Positions 32,341 to 44,999 of a DNA stretch of 64,000 bases are shown piece after piece. Location of the stretch: contig OY759221.1 of assembly GCA_963662175.1 (NCBI GenBank), positions 19,765,027 through 19,829,026 on the forward strand. Reading direction: 5' to 3'. Source of the stretch: Aradus depressus. Taxonomy: Eukaryota > Arthropoda > Insecta > Hemiptera > Aradidae. The notes beneath the pieces are model-generated. The model worked only from the letters and a program-made list of their open reading frames with translations. It made no database searches and was not told the origin of the DNA. Position numbers and translations under genes: made by a program. How positions within the stretch are numbered: position 1 is the first letter of the stretch; each line of letters opens with the position of its first letter.

Positions 32341-35300
32341 TGGGGACGAGTTTAGCTCCCAGTATTGTTAAATGTACTCTTTTTTTTCCTAACCTTATAA
32401 TAGATATCGGTGAGTTCCAGTTATTAGCGGAAATCTGCATGTAACTGGGAAAGTATTTATTGATATTTAATTTATTCCATTTGTTAAATAACATTAAATT
32501 CAATACCAATGAATTACAAGTGACAAAAAACTTTGTTTAATATTGGCGAAGTTTCCTTTTTGCCAGGGGCGTAGAAATGGGGGGGGGGGGGGGGGAGTGG
32601 TGTCAGAATCGTTTCTCTTTCAGACGTAGAAAAAAAGTGGGAGAAAGTAGAGAAATATAGACAGCTCTTTGAACGTACACCGATTTACGACCCTCTTTAT
32701 GAGAAATAATGTTAATAAATATATTTTGTTATACTCCCCCCCCTCATATTATAATACTATAGTACTGTAGTACAACATCCTAATTGTAGTTCATTAAACA
32801 TCCAACAGGATTCGCTGCAGTAGCATTTACAATATGACCCATTTTACAAAAACAACAAAGTCCATCTCAGTTTTTACAAAAACAGCCTATGTCCTGGACT
32901 ATGGTGGTTTTTGTAAAAAAATAAGTTTATCCTAGTCAACTACTGATAACAACAGCTCATTGGTTTGTTATGCCATGTCACACGAGGACAACACTTTAGT
33001 GTTTGTTTAATGATGGATTCTGGAGACTCCGATATAACCCCTATTTTGATTCGATGAATTTACAAAATTCTTACAACAGAATTCTTTACAACTAAAAAAG
33101 TCTAAGATCGATGATATTCGAAGATTCTCTGGCTTTTTGAGCAATCCAGCCAATAAACTCTATTTTGACAAGATCATAGAGCACAATGTGCCTGAAGTTG
33201 AGGGTTCAAACTGATCAATCTGATGATGATAATAGTAGTGCGGCGGGTCTAATATTATTTTACTTTATTTTTTTTTTAAGAACAACATTTTAGTTACTTA
33301 TTTTAGAGTCAAGATACTTTAAACTTTTTTTTTATGCCTAATAAATTTTTTTTCACTTTTTTTTATACCTACAATTATATTTGTTTATACTTTTTTGTAT
33401 AGGTAGGTAACTAATAATATTATACTTTTTATACATAGAGCTGTTCTGTCTATAATCATTTGCCAAAAATCCTAATTTTTTCCTTCTTTTTTTTACAAAA
33501 ACAAATAAAGTCCACGATTTGCTTGCTTCATTAAAAAAAAAAAATGATGGTATTACTATATACAAATTATTTTTTACATGCAGTCTAATTCAGGACATAA
33601 TAAACTCCGTAAAATTTAATACTGCTATACAGAAACATCAATACTAAAGAGTACATTCAGTAATTATTGCATCCTGAAAAATTAGAAAAAGTGACTATGG
33701 TCGTCTTTGTCCAAAGTTTAAACTATTTTTCAGAGTCATGTTAAGAATATACAAAGAATAGACACGTTCTTCCGGAATGCTCCTTGTCAAAGTTGAACAA
33801 TGGCAAAAAGGAATTTAAATACCTAGTCACTTTCTTCTTACAACAATGGGAGAGTTTAGATGAGAAAATGTTTACGTTAAAGCTACAGTGTAGTCAGTTA
33901 TGGGCATAACTTGTGAGGCCAGGGTAAATTCACATTAAACCCTAATTGTTGACATTGATAATATTATATTAGTAAATTTGAACCATTTCTGTGGTTAGCT
34001 TAACTACAAAACACCTTTTCCTCTTTATAAGTTTTTTTCTTTTTTCCCTGACACTACAGACATTTTTCTGAACAATGCCATAGAGTCGGAGTTGGACAAA
34101 AATATTATTTAGACTTATGCTAACACTATTGTGTAAAAAAACTCAACTGTTGTTCAATGTCAGCTAATATAAATGTCTTCATATATGGAAAATGAGATGT
34201 TTGGCAACTGTGGTACTCAAAATATTAAAATATAAATATACAGCATTAATTCTCCCATATATTTTCTTCTCAAAAAATTGTGATTTCAAACTTTTTCGGG
34301 CATTACTCCCATCATGAGTGTAATATTTATGTTCCTTAGTTTAACTATTCGTTTTGTTAATCAGAATCTTCCTGTTATGGAACATTAGAGTGTTTACTTC
34401 CGAACTTTATCGAACACCCAATTGATTGAGAAATCAAAAATCTAGATTTGCTAAACATATCAACGATATGGATCATGAAGCAATGGGAAACAACTACCCC
34501 CTTCTTTGTGATAAAAGTAGACATCTTGTCTCTCTGGAACAGGCGTTCCAGGGAATTCTCACCCCTGTTAACTCCAGTAATTTAATATAATATATTGTGA
34601 ATTTCTATTATGAAGAGAAAACTCATTTTTATTTTTCTTCTTGTACTCTGACATTATACGATTTGACTCCTTTTCCTTATATATACTATGTATTTTGCTA
34701 TAAACCCCAACCTTTAGTTTTATATATAAATAAAACATAATAATTTCCAAGTAATATATTTTCTTTATTTCATTAAATTATTGGCTGGTCAAATATTTTG
34801 TAAATGTCATGTCGAGGTGGAACTCCCACTGACACCATCTTAGATAATCTCAGTTAACCTGACGTTTGTATAAATATGACCAAGCCAACTTATATGTCAC
34901 TTTTGAACGATGGCGTAAGCCGAAATAGGTACTCTATATGTTTATATTTTTGTGGAATTGGGCAATATAAAAGTCAAACAATTTTTTTATTTTCATTTAT
35001 TTTATTATCTTTCCACTGTATCGACATAGATTGCAGAAATTTATTCGAACATTCAAATATAATAGCTACATGAAGGTAATCAAAATATCAGAACCGTAAC
35101 TTTGTACAAAATATAAATGAAGTTTTCGAAAATATAATTATATAAAATATAATAAAATTTGAATATGTAATTTTCATTATATCAATATCATATAAGGATA
35201 TAATTGAAAAATATAAATCCTTCTACTGATACAACATTTGGAAAAGACTACTTAATAATATTATTACCTTAACATAAATAAAATAAACATAAAATCCATT

Positions 35301-35480
35301 AAATAAAATTATAGCTACTTCTAATCTATTATATAAAATTCTAGTTTATATTACAATGATTTTCTTCAGAACGAATTAACAAAGATACAATGTAGAAATA
35401 TAAACTTTTTTTTTTTTTAATTCAAACTTTGGTAACATTTTGTACTGTTAGGTGGTAACCCATTATAAATGTGTGACAAA
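32340..35480. other. Gene-poor AT-rich stretch
   Basis: No gene found. A poly-G run lies at about 32579-32595. A plus-strand frame at about 33090-33215 reads KSKIDDIRRFSGFLSNPANK, then YFDKIIEHNVPEVEG; it is short, closed by stops and unassigned, possibly a transposon relic. A hammerhead-like relic lies at about 34890-35045 ('gatggcgtaagccgaaata'). Confidence 0.5.
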
Positions 35481-35500
35481 TCTTTTTTTTTTTTTTTTTT

Positions 35501-38500
35501 CTAGTAGTATTTATATGTTAAATACAGATCGAGTATTGTGATGAAAGATAAGAAGAATGAGAAGACAGCTGAGGACATCATGAGGTCCATGAAGAGTTTA
35601 GGAGGTATGAAACGGATACTGTGCATGTAGATCCACCATTCAGAGACGAGGATACAGCCTCCACAGAAGAGGAGGATCCCCGAGACCACGGTGAAGCAGT
35701 ACAGCTGGAAATCATCAATAACAATATGATTAGAGTGGTTTAAATTGTACAATTCAGAATAATGGCTATATAGTAGAGATCACGAATTGAATGGGCTGAG
35801 TCAGGCGTATACAGCCTAACTTCTCGTAGGGGAAAAATATATCCAAACTATCACTACATTATATCGTGAGCTTACAAGCGAAAGGACTAAGTCATGACAT
35901 TTTATCATTATTTTTTTAAATAAAATCTATTTTGATTGAGTAAAACATATAAAAAACTTACTATTCCCAAGTATATACTTTTTTCACCTAAAGTATTTGG
36001 TCAAACCAAAATAATTTGTAGCAAAATTAAGAACGGGATTTGAATATTAAAATTGTCCATAAGTCAAAACCAGAATATTCTTTATAGGAAACCTCAATAA
36101 TTTCGACATTTGTATTAAGTGAGATGTATGTGCATGTCATGAATTGTTTTTAAGCTCGTTTGCAAATCCAAGTAAAGAATTAACGTACTTGACGGAATTA
36201 CGAGGTTTCACCAGAATTTCGTTCCCATTTCTTTTGCAAGGTACGGTTCTTCAAACCATATTTCATGTTTTTTTTTTTTCGTTTTATGTCGTATACGAGG
36301 TCCCATTAGATCAATGGAGTTTTTAAAAAAAAAAAAAAAAAAAAAAGATTTTCGGAAAAATGTTCGGAAATTTAGGTTTTTTAAGAGTTGTACATAAAAT
36401 TCGCCAATAATGCTTATAGTAAACTGCCCTCATAAGGAGAAGTGCAGTATCTTCCGATCGAGTAGTTTTGAGTTCGGCTAAGCATAAGTAATTGATATTT
36501 CATATAATCGATACTGTCATGTAGAATGTAGATTATACATTATTGTTATTTTACAAATTATAGGGAATTCAAAATAGAATTTATTAGTTGCGAAAATTCC
36601 ACATTTTTTTTTTTTTGTAGATACGGCATTTCTCCTTATGGGGGTAGTATAGGTAACTCATAATATATTTGAAAAAAAGTAATGATTAATAATCTGTAAA
36701 TCAAAATTTATTTAGAGCTGTTGAGACTCCCTGTATAAGAGCTTACATAATCTGTCTTTGTCTAACGAAGATAGTAGAGAGAGATGCACAATACGGCAAC
36801 TAGAAATGAAGTCAAATCAACTTCCTATAACTTATATAAAATAATTATTTTAGCGATGTTCAAAATTAATTATATTAAAAATAGTGTCAATCTTCATTTC
36901 TACGTCAAGCAGATAATTATCATAATATAAAATTGTTATTAAAATGATTTTGTAGTTGAACATTTATTGATAGATAGTGATTTGAACTGAGCCAGTTTTC
37001 ATCTGACTACTTTAAATAACTAAGTGTCAAATTTCCTCATAATATCTAGTGTATCTCCTTAATTCCTGGGGAGGCGGGGCGTCATGGCCCATAGGAGCCT
37101 TCTTGTATAAGGGCCTGGGCTGAGTGGTGGGAAAGAGGTTTAGTAGATGAAATATTAAAAATTAAACCGAGGTACATAAATAACAAAATTCTTTTTTCCT
37201 TCCAAAAAAAATATATGTTTTGTTTTTCTTTTCTTACAATTTCAGTATAAGGAATTACTGTCCAAGATCGAGTTTTCGATAGAATTATACTTTTCAACGT
37301 CCCTTGTAAAGAAGGTTTGACCATTATGATGTCTGTCTTTGCCTGTGTATACGATTGGAACCTTGTGAGCACTCTCAAAAATACAAATGTCGCAATGAAG
37401 TTCAAATTTGAAATGAAGATGTCACATTAATACCACTGTATTTTAGGATCTAAGTATCATATATATAAAGCTGAAAATGTCTGTGCGTTGTACCGCTATA
37501 ACTCACGAACGGCTTGATGGATTTGATTAATTTTTTTTTTAATTTGTTCGTCATCGTCTGTGGAAGTTTATAGGCGTATTAGTACCTCAATATCTGGTCC
37601 ATCCCAGCATCCACCCACGCAATCTTTGTAACTCAAAAACCAATGCAATGATTAATGAGGAATCTTTTTGAATAGATAAGTTTTATCTATCGGAAGGTTA
37701 AGGTCTATTTTTTAATCAACCCCTGGTCCATCCCAGCATCCACTCACGCAATCTTTGTAACTCGAAAACCATTGCAACGATTAATGAGAAATCTTTTTGA
37801 ATAAATTAGTTTTAGCTCCAAAGCTAGCGTTACTACAGTTGAAGGACTATAAGCCTTATTCCGTATAAATAATTGAAAATTATAACATCATGCATGTACT
37901 GTCGAGGAACTGAATAGCCTTATAGGAGATATTGGGAGAAAAGTCAAAGTTCCCCGGGCAACGCCGGGTATTACTGCTAGTATTTTATATCATACCACTT
38001 ACATATATTTATGACTTACTCAGAAATGTTTCAAAATAAAAGTCGTAGAGAAAACTGAATGGTACATTTTAATAAAATATTATTTTTCCAATAGTTCGGT
38101 TCGCGAGATACATTCTAAAAACCGTCCTAAAATGTATTTTTTAAACCAATTTGTTTTTAGACATTAGGATAATATCGGCAATGTGTCCTCACATTTGAGA
38201 TAGAAGAATAATGTTCAATACATTTCCATAGGATCTTAAAAATTCTTTGGTAGTTGATGAATGAAAGAACCTTATGATTCACTTTTTCAGCCTAATGATT
38301 CATCGTATAAATGTTTAAACAACGCTTAGGCCTCGCGTCCACTGGAAGCGGTAAGCTGCGAAATGATCCAAACACTCACGTCTACAAAGGCGTGCATTAT
38401 TCGTCCTCTTGCGTTTAGTTGAGAAACACGAACCGATTCAATTCAGTTTGAATTTTGATGCGAATTCGCGCGGTCGCTCAGCTGAAGGAAAATCAAATAA

Positions 38501-41500
38501 CTTATTATTAATTTGCCTTTTAATCATTCTAGCTCTCTCTTTTGCAAGAATATACTGAAATGTTGTGTTTCATTCGGAAGTATTTGAAGTGGTGGTCATC
38601 AACGTAACAACTGAATACCTTTAGGAATAATTGTAACTGTTGTGTGTTTGTAAGAAATAAGGAGGCTAATGGATGATATTGTCATTATACATATAAAAAG
38701 TGTAGAAGAAACAAACTTTCATTTTTATTTCTGGCTAAATGGTAACAACATTTCTCATTCTTACTGGTATAAAAAAATAAATAGTTTTCATACTAATCAC
38801 AACATAATGTATATTATAAAATGTTATATTTACCGTCAACTTGGGGATAGGAAATCGTCGAAAATGACTTATTAAAATGACACCGTTGACTATAATGGGA
38901 AGAGTGAAAGCCAACCAGACAGTTCCAGATTTGTGTAGACTTGTGCTGATTTTATTATCGTAGGGGACGAAAACAAGGGACAGACACAGAAGGGCCAGCA
39001 CCTGAAAATAATACAAATACATATATTAATAAAAATTTAAGTTCAATTTATATCAAGGGTGGACAAGTTGAAGTGTAAAAAGAAGACCCAGCCATAAAAC
39101 GATGAAGCGAAAATGTTAACGAAAAAAGTAAATAGGAAAAATTTAGTTAAAGTACGTACATTTTCAGGTTAAGTTGGATAGAATAAACTCCATGAATGAC
39201 ATAATATGTTATTATTAACTTTATTAATAGTATAATTAAGTAATTTAAATGGACAAGTTTCCTTTACTCATGAATTAGACAAAAGCGAACTAGTAACAAA
39301 TCAACAAATGTTTCGTTTAAAAACTCTGAAATAAGAGAGTAATTAAAATTAGAAAGTAAAGTCATTTGAAACGCCGCGAAGCTAAAAGAGGAGGTTTCTT
39401 AGACTTAAACAATGTTTGAAGGTTATGCTGGTCAAGACGATGTTGATGGGTTGCCTTCATGACAATAAGGAAACATCGTTCAGTTAGATTAATTAGTTCG
39501 ATCATTCCTGCACAGTAAAGAGATTTAATTAATTCATTCACCTTATGTTAACTGTATGTAAAGACGGTCCTCGGTAATATTTAAATATTTTTTGAGACAA
39601 ATAAGCTAGTTTAGTGTTCACTATTTTGTAATTTGACAAAGAAAACTGAGTTACATAATTAGGAATAATGCCAAGGTTTCGTTTTTACATATTTATTACC
39701 TTCACAAAAATCTTGCTCTGTTTTTGTAATCCGGAGTATTATGTTCTCGAAATTTAAATAGAAAATAATTATTAATAAGCTAAACGTAAATATTTGATAT
39801 AATATCTCTGACCGGGGTGTAAAAACACAAAAGTCAACTTTTATCATTTTTCTGAATAGAAGGAAATAGGTTACAGACGAACAAGAAAATATAAAAATTT
39901 TACTTGGTTATCAGGCAGACCTCTCTTTGTCTCATAAACACTGCTAATATGACTTATGTCGTTAAAGTCAAAATAAAATTAAACTAGTTTTGACTTATGT
40001 ATCGCAATAATCCGGTAACCGCCAATTTTTGACTTATGTGCTTTTACACCCCGGCCAAAGATATAGCCTACTACATTATTACTTTTTGTTTGAAGTTTCA
40101 TGACTACAACTTTTTTGTTGTTTGCAGTAATTACACATTATTTTAAAGGTATACGATATACCTTTCGCCGCAGTTAGTAGTAGTACGGCAGCATCAAACA
40201 AACGACAACTATGAAGTTTAGTTTATAATATTCTTCACTTCATTTAAATTACTTTTTTAACCAACAATATTTATTATACTTATTTTCCCGATAGGATTTT
40301 CGACTAAAGTTAATTCTAATTAATTTTTAATTATTATCAATTTAATAATAAAAATTATTTAATGTTTTAAAATTTTAATTTCCCTCTTAAAAACTAAGGA
40401 ATCAACTTTGGATCATAGCGCTTTTTCAGAGACGACAATATTTCTACCACTGCATTTTTAAGAAAGGATCAATATTATGAAATATTTTATCTTTTTACTG
40501 ATTTGCATATTTTAAAATAATCAAACATAATAATATGTATGCGTATAGCCAATCAAATATAATTAATTGGAAAAATAATTATTTTCTATAATACATAAAC
40601 TAAAGTGCTTGTAATTTTATTATAAAAACATTATAAACAATTGAGAATTATTACTAATTCGTATATGGTAAATGCGAAAAAACTCATATAAATAAATATA
40701 TTTTTACCGTCTGTTTCAGCGGATCTTCTAAACAATAAGTGTTACCAACTTCTAAGTTGAGGAACGCGGACATATTGTGGAATTTGTAATAAATAAATAA
40801 AACAAAATTATTTTTGAAATATTGTCTATTCTACTAAAGATATTTATAAAAAATGTTCATAACTAGACCTGACGGCCGAAACCGGTAGTTTTATTTTTAT
40901 AAATATCTTTAGTGGAATAGACAAAATTTCCAAAAATAAGTTTGTTTTATTTATTTAATAAGTGTTACTTCTATTTCACCTATTTAAAAGAAATCATTTT
41001 ATTTTAAAGACCTGTATATAATTATAAATTCATATTACATTTTTCTTTTTTGTTGGGTTTAATTCCTATCGTTAGTTTAAGAATTTATTCGTTTGTTCGC
41101 CTTATAATAAATAAATAAAACAAACTTAGTCTTTTTGAAATAAAGTCTGCTCCACAAGAAATTTATTCATAAACTACCGGTTTCGGCATTACACAATCGT
41201 CAGGTTTAGTTAATCTCCTGACGATAGTGTAGTGCCGAAACCTGTTCTCAACGCAACTGTGTCACATCAATGTGTATATGTATAGTGCAGTGTCTAACTG
41301 AACACTATACGGATGTGCCACTGATGATGACGCTATTCTAGTCGAAAATAAAACAGTGAGTTCTACAACGTCTTCTATAAGTTCTAGCTTACTTATTTTG
41401 TTTTGAATTATGTGCTTTTAGTTAGCAGAAAAGAGGCACAGCTCTGAAATATTTAGCACCATTTATCAATTCTTCATGAAATCAGTCAAACGAGAGACGC

Positions 41501-42052
41501 AACAAAAAAGGAAGAAAAAAAATACCCCATCATTTATTGCGTGAAATTAGACAGGAGAAATCATTTGTAAGCCATGACTCTATCCCGTGACCAGTATTTT
41601 CAATTTGTACTCTCAATTTCTAATTTCAAGAAAGTAAACGTCACAATCTGGGTTACGCATGAAAAAAAATATAAAAAGATCAGTTAGGCATGGAGCATGT
41701 CCGTTCGGCCTGGAAAGTACAAAATGGTTCTACTTTTTTTCTGCTTGAGAGACTCCAAACTGATTGACGGGGGTGTGGCGAACAAATTGTTAGATGACCT
41801 TACTGTAGCAAGCTGTTTTGTACTAGGAGTTCTATGGCATTGTGCAACTAGTTTCATTATTTAACATTACTCCTCAGAAAGATACGTAGAGGATTTTTAT
41901 TAGAAATGTTCAATTTGGAAGTAAAATTCATACATTTATTTTTGCTGTATCATCTAATATTATACAAAAATAATAACAACTATTGTGGTTGCCATTATTG
42001 ACCGTAACCAGGAAATAAATAAATTACTAACCTTTTTAGTCACTGAGGACAT
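35501..42052 (-). CDS. Four-transmembrane MARVEL-like protein (130-aa form)
   Basis: Exons 42052-42032, 39001-38834 and 35704-35501 join in phase 0 to 393 nt, 130 residues plus TAG. The N-terminus is MSSVTKK. TM1 is about 8-21 (VLALLCLSLVFVP), TM2 about 31-52 (SGTVWLAFTLPIIVNGVILI), TM3 about 64-83 (LYCFTVVSGILLFCGGCILV), and TM4 about 104-125 (MMSSAVFSFFLSFITILDLY). It ends TYKYY in the cytosol. The two short loops and four helices match the MARVEL-type layout used by insect septate-junction proteins such as snakeskin; that likeness is of architecture, not proven orthology. The ATG at 42052 has a fair context (gccatcATG). Exon borders: aag|gttagt, ttttcag|gtg, acg|gtaaat, ttccag|ctg. An alternative upstream exon is listed separately. 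Confidence 0.75.
36416..36655. mobile_element. MITE with about 35-bp terminal inverted repeats
   Basis: Left 'actgccctcataaggagaag' is mirrored by right 'tctccttatgggggtagt' (about 36631-36648), with 'tatag' next to each end as a possible target duplication. The interior is AT-rich and non-coding. Confidence 0.65.
37082..37440 (-). other. Unassigned open frame between repeats
   Basis: A 107-codon minus-strand frame (37405-37082) reads FQSYTQAKTDIIMVKPSLQG and so on. It has no recognisable domain, no convincing splice context and low-complexity stretches. It is probably chance or a relic and is listed so that the interval is accounted for. Confidence 0.2.
37453..37980 (+). mobile_element. Helitron-like non-autonomous element
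   Basis: Starts 'tcatatatataaagctgaaa' and ends with the hairpin 'cccgggcaacgccggg' followed by 'tattactgctag' and then t. A 5' TC, a 3' hairpin and CTAG, and insertion between A and T are the Helitron hallmarks. Internally 'ccatcccagcatccacccac' and 'gcaatctttgtaactc' are repeated twice about 120 bases apart. Confidence 0.65.
39795..40070. mobile_element. MITE with about 40-bp terminal inverted repeats
   Basis: Left 'ctgaccggggtgtaaaaaca' and 'caaaagtcaac' are mirrored by right 'gacttatgtgcttttacacc' and 'ccggccaaagata'. The interior repeats 'tgacttatgt' and is non-coding. Confidence 0.65.
40755..41245. mobile_element. Two hammerhead-like repeat units
   Basis: Unit 1 (about 40755-40960) has a stem-II-deleted motif at 40868-40890 ('cctgacggccgaaaccggta'). 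Unit 2 (about 41100-41245) carries motifs on both strands. Minus strand 41208-41171 reads TAAAC, CTGACGA, a short stem, GAAACCGGTA, GTTTA; the plus strand at 41217-41242 reads CTGACGA, then GCCGAAACC. The outer phrase 'aataaataaaacaaactta' and its complement flank the units. Confidence 0.6.
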
Positions 42053-42145
42053 GATGGCAAGGTTTTATTTCCTCAACCATATGTATTATAAGGGAAGTGA
42101 TTGAGTCCCCATGTTTCACCAAAGGGCCGCCTGCAGTCCCTTTTA

Positions 42146-43000
42146 AGCCTCGTTTACACGAGGCCAGTTGGGAGGAAAGTAACTTGGTCCAAGTTACTTG
42201 CTCCAAGTAGAGTCTGGCAGTGCAAGTGGCAAGTTGTGTTCACACGTGTTTCAGTCAGTTGCAAGTTAAATGCCAAGTTGGGTGTGTAAAATGGGAAAGG
42301 TGGAAAGGAAGAAGCGCTATAAAAGGGCAATTAAAGATGTTTCGGGATTGTTTAATTGAGGTTTATATGCATCATCTACTCCGGCACCAGAGGACATAGA
42401 TTTTTCAATTTTAAAATGTTCCTGATTGTATGTGGCTCTGAGACTTTTTATCTTGTTTTTAGCACTCACAGTCAACCCCTCAACATCCATGTTTCTGACA
42501 ATGTCCTCCAGTGCTGTATATCTTGCGTTTTTATTTTTGTACAACTCACTGTGCATGTTCCACAGTACTTCATTCTCAACGTACAATTCCACAAATTTAC
42601 AGGTCATCTGTTCATTCCACTTGAGATGCGACATCTTACACTTTTTTATTGAATGAAAGTAAACGAAATTCAAATGACGATAAATAGATAAGAATCACAC
42701 AAATACACAGAACTGATAACACTTGCTAAATGATGCCGGCAGACTGACCAAGTAGTTGTTTACACTGAGCAGGTACACTTGCCCTTGTCAGGCAGGTTAC
42801 TTGCTCGCAGTGGAGGGGGAAGGCAAGCTGCCCCAAAATAGAACCCCGGCCAATTAACTTGCCTTGCCTGACAAGTTGCACGCCAAGTTGACTTGGCCAC
42901 CAAACAATCTACAAGTGACTGTTCAGACGGAACAAGTAACTTGGACCAAGTGACTTGGACCAAGTTCTTGTCTCCCTACTGGCCTCGTGTAAACGAGGCT
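42146..43000. mobile_element. PIF/Harbinger-like DNA transposon with 3-bp TTA target duplication
   Basis: Terminal inverted repeats begin 'agcctcgtttacacgaggcc' on both ends and extend, with small differences, about 50 bases ('aacttggtccaagt'). TTA flanks both sides (42143-42145 and 43001-43003), the target size of PIF/Harbinger. At 855 bp it lacks a transposase but carries one ORF (42673-42317, minus). Subterminal 'aagtaacttgg' repeats may be binding sites. It lies inside the four-TM gene, about 90 bases from the MSSVTKK exon. Confidence 0.85.
42317..42673 (-). CDS. MADF/Myb-SANT-like DNA-binding protein of the Harbinger-like element
   Basis: 118 residues starting at the ATG at 42673. It contains LKWNEQMTCKFVELYVENEV, then LWNMHSELYKNKNARYTALE, IVRNMDVEGLTVSAKNKIKS and LRATYNQEHFKIEKS. 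The W-x-x-x-x-T-x-K-F-V-E-L-Y start, the L-W pair and the K-I-K-x-L-R-x-x-Y-x-x-E block are the three helices of a MADF (Myb/SANT-type) domain. Harbinger elements normally carry such a protein as transposase partner, binding subterminal DNA. The usual C-terminal extension is missing and no transposase is present, so the copy is non-autonomous. The frame is intact, which suggests recent activity. Confidence 0.75.
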   Translation of the reverse strand: MNFVYFHSIKKCKMSHLKWNEQMTCKFVELYVENEVLWNMHSELYKNKNARYTALEDIVRNMDVEGLTVSAKNKIKSLRATYNQEHFKIEKSMSSGAGVDDAYKPQLNNPETSLIALL

Positions 43001-43639
43001 TTAGAGCCCTGGTTTCTTTCTTTGTTATTTTCTCTACGCGTGGAGTTCATGTCAACTTGGTATCTAATACTCTTCCCAAGAATTGCTTTATGCTTACTAT
43101 AATGAATCTTAAAGAACAGCTGATATACATAAACAGACAGAAGTGCGATTTCTCTGTTTGCTGTGAAACCTGCTGAGGGAGGTGGAGGACCTGTTCCATT
43201 TTGTTGGGGTATGTTCCGTCCTCAGAGGCCAGACAGAGGTGGTTGGGCAAACCTATCCTAGTGAGAGGGGAACTCATCGCTTTTCTGAATGGGAAAAATT
43301 GGAATCTGATCTATAACTGTGTAAGGGCTGCAGCCAAATATAGAAACATGTTAATTCAGGAATTCAATTTCTAGTAACCAAACAAGTTCCCTTAGTTTAA
43401 TTAATATATGATTATTATATTATATATATTTATTTTTATTTGGTTTTTAGTCTTAACACATCTAGGTATTTTAGTTGTTTCTTTATTTTATTACTCTTTG
43501 TATTATTATCATTTATGTATAGTATACATTGTATACTTACTTTTTGAGAACATTTATTTTTATAAGCTAAACTGTACTGTTTGTAAATATAATTATGCCA
43601 ACTTCGACTGACGGCCAAAATGACCACAGTCAAAGTGTT

Positions 43640-44125
43640 TTTCTTCGTAAATTTCTTGATAAGGTTTTCCAGAAGCCCATAAAGGTGACACTTATTGACT
43701 TTCAGGGAAATTGGTCAAATGAGAGGGAGATAGAAGAAAGAGAGTTAATAACTGTTATAACTGCTGATAAAATGAATATATAGACATTAAATGTTGTAAG
43801 TGGTCCATAAGGACGACACCTATCGATTCTCAGCTCAAATTGGAAGTCCCCATGGAATGAATACATCGATTATATGTCAGTTTACCAGACTTCTTGTGGC
43901 ATAGACGATGTTCCAAAAAACTAAGTTTATTTAATTTATTTCCTACAATTAGATATTTAACACTATCTGTATATTTTTAAACATATATAAAGTAAATAGC
44001 CCGTCCGGGAGAGTTTTATTCTGTAGATAGAACTCCCTCTCGAGGCCATGGATGTTGTAAATAACTAGATAACAACACAGTGATATGGCCAATATGCATC
44101 GTACATAACGCAAAAGAAAAAGTAT
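43640..44125 (+). repeat. 'ggggaagt' repeat fragment and SINE-B body
   Basis: 43640-43875 holds two diverged units ('ggacgacacctatcgattct', 'ataaaatgaatatatagaca'). 43990-44125 is the body of SINE-B ('agatagaactccctctcgag', 'ccatggatgttgtaaataac') opposite to the copy at 1190-1405. Confidence 0.55.
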
Positions 44126-44280
44126 AACAGGCAGGAAGGATGTATAATATTGACTAAAAAAATTGACTGATTTTGTTATAAACATCAGTCAATTTTTTTT
44201 GTATATTATTAAAAACAATAACCTTCAATTTTCTAAACATTTAGGGTAAGTGCTTAGCTTGCAAGAGTCCTCAGATATAG

Positions 44281-44572
44281 TTAGTTATTCTGACTCGTGT
44301 TCAAGCTTAACTAAGAAGACATATCGCCTATTACCAGAGCGCTCTTTCGTCGCTCTGGTTGACTTGAGCCTGACTCTATTATGGGAGTCCTATTTTATCT
44401 ACCCAGGTTTATTCACCTAGGATAGGGGGTTTTTAACGAGTAACTGACATCGTCCCATACGAAGAATGGTGTGCTCATTTTTTTTTTTTTTTTTTCACCT
44501 CATAAAAAGGCATCGGCCTGGTTTCAAACCGAGAACTTGAGCGATAGTAAGCAAGCACGCTAACTCATGTAC
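44281..44572 (-). repeat. SINE-A copy
   Basis: Antisense, from 'tagttagttattctgactcg' to a degenerate head ('gcaagcacgctaactcatg'). It carries the body phrases 'cgctctttcgtcgctctggt' and 'ctgactctattatgggagtc'. A T-tract lies at 44478-44495. Confidence 0.7.
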
Positions 44573-44999
44573 ATAAATTAAATTAAATTGTGAAATTAAT
44601 GACAACAATTAAACCAATTTCAACAAAGAAAGTTTTATATTTTCACCGTAAATATTTACAAGAAATATTTAGGCCTACAAAAAGGTCAGTGACACTTTCA
44701 GGATAGCTTTCTCGTGGTGGTAATCACTGGATTTCTCTTCTGGTACGGCTTCCAGGAGTTTTCAAAACAACAGAATATTCGTCATCAAAGATAAATTCTG
44801 TTAAAGATCACTATTAATTATAGAAAACGGTTCTGAAAGACATTTCGGATCCCAAAATATAAATAAATATTAAACTAAGATTGTCATTGAATAGTATTGT
44901 ATTGTCCATAAGATGGATATTAAAGTATATTCTGAAGCAGTGGCGGATCATCTCATAGGCATACGAAGCACGCGCTTGGAAACATACCGGATTTATTAT

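Noticed and set aside
33090..33215. Short frame KSKIDDIRRFSGFLSNPANK
   Set aside because: Closed by stops on both sides, no domain recognised, no splice sites fitting neighbours; at best a transposon scrap.
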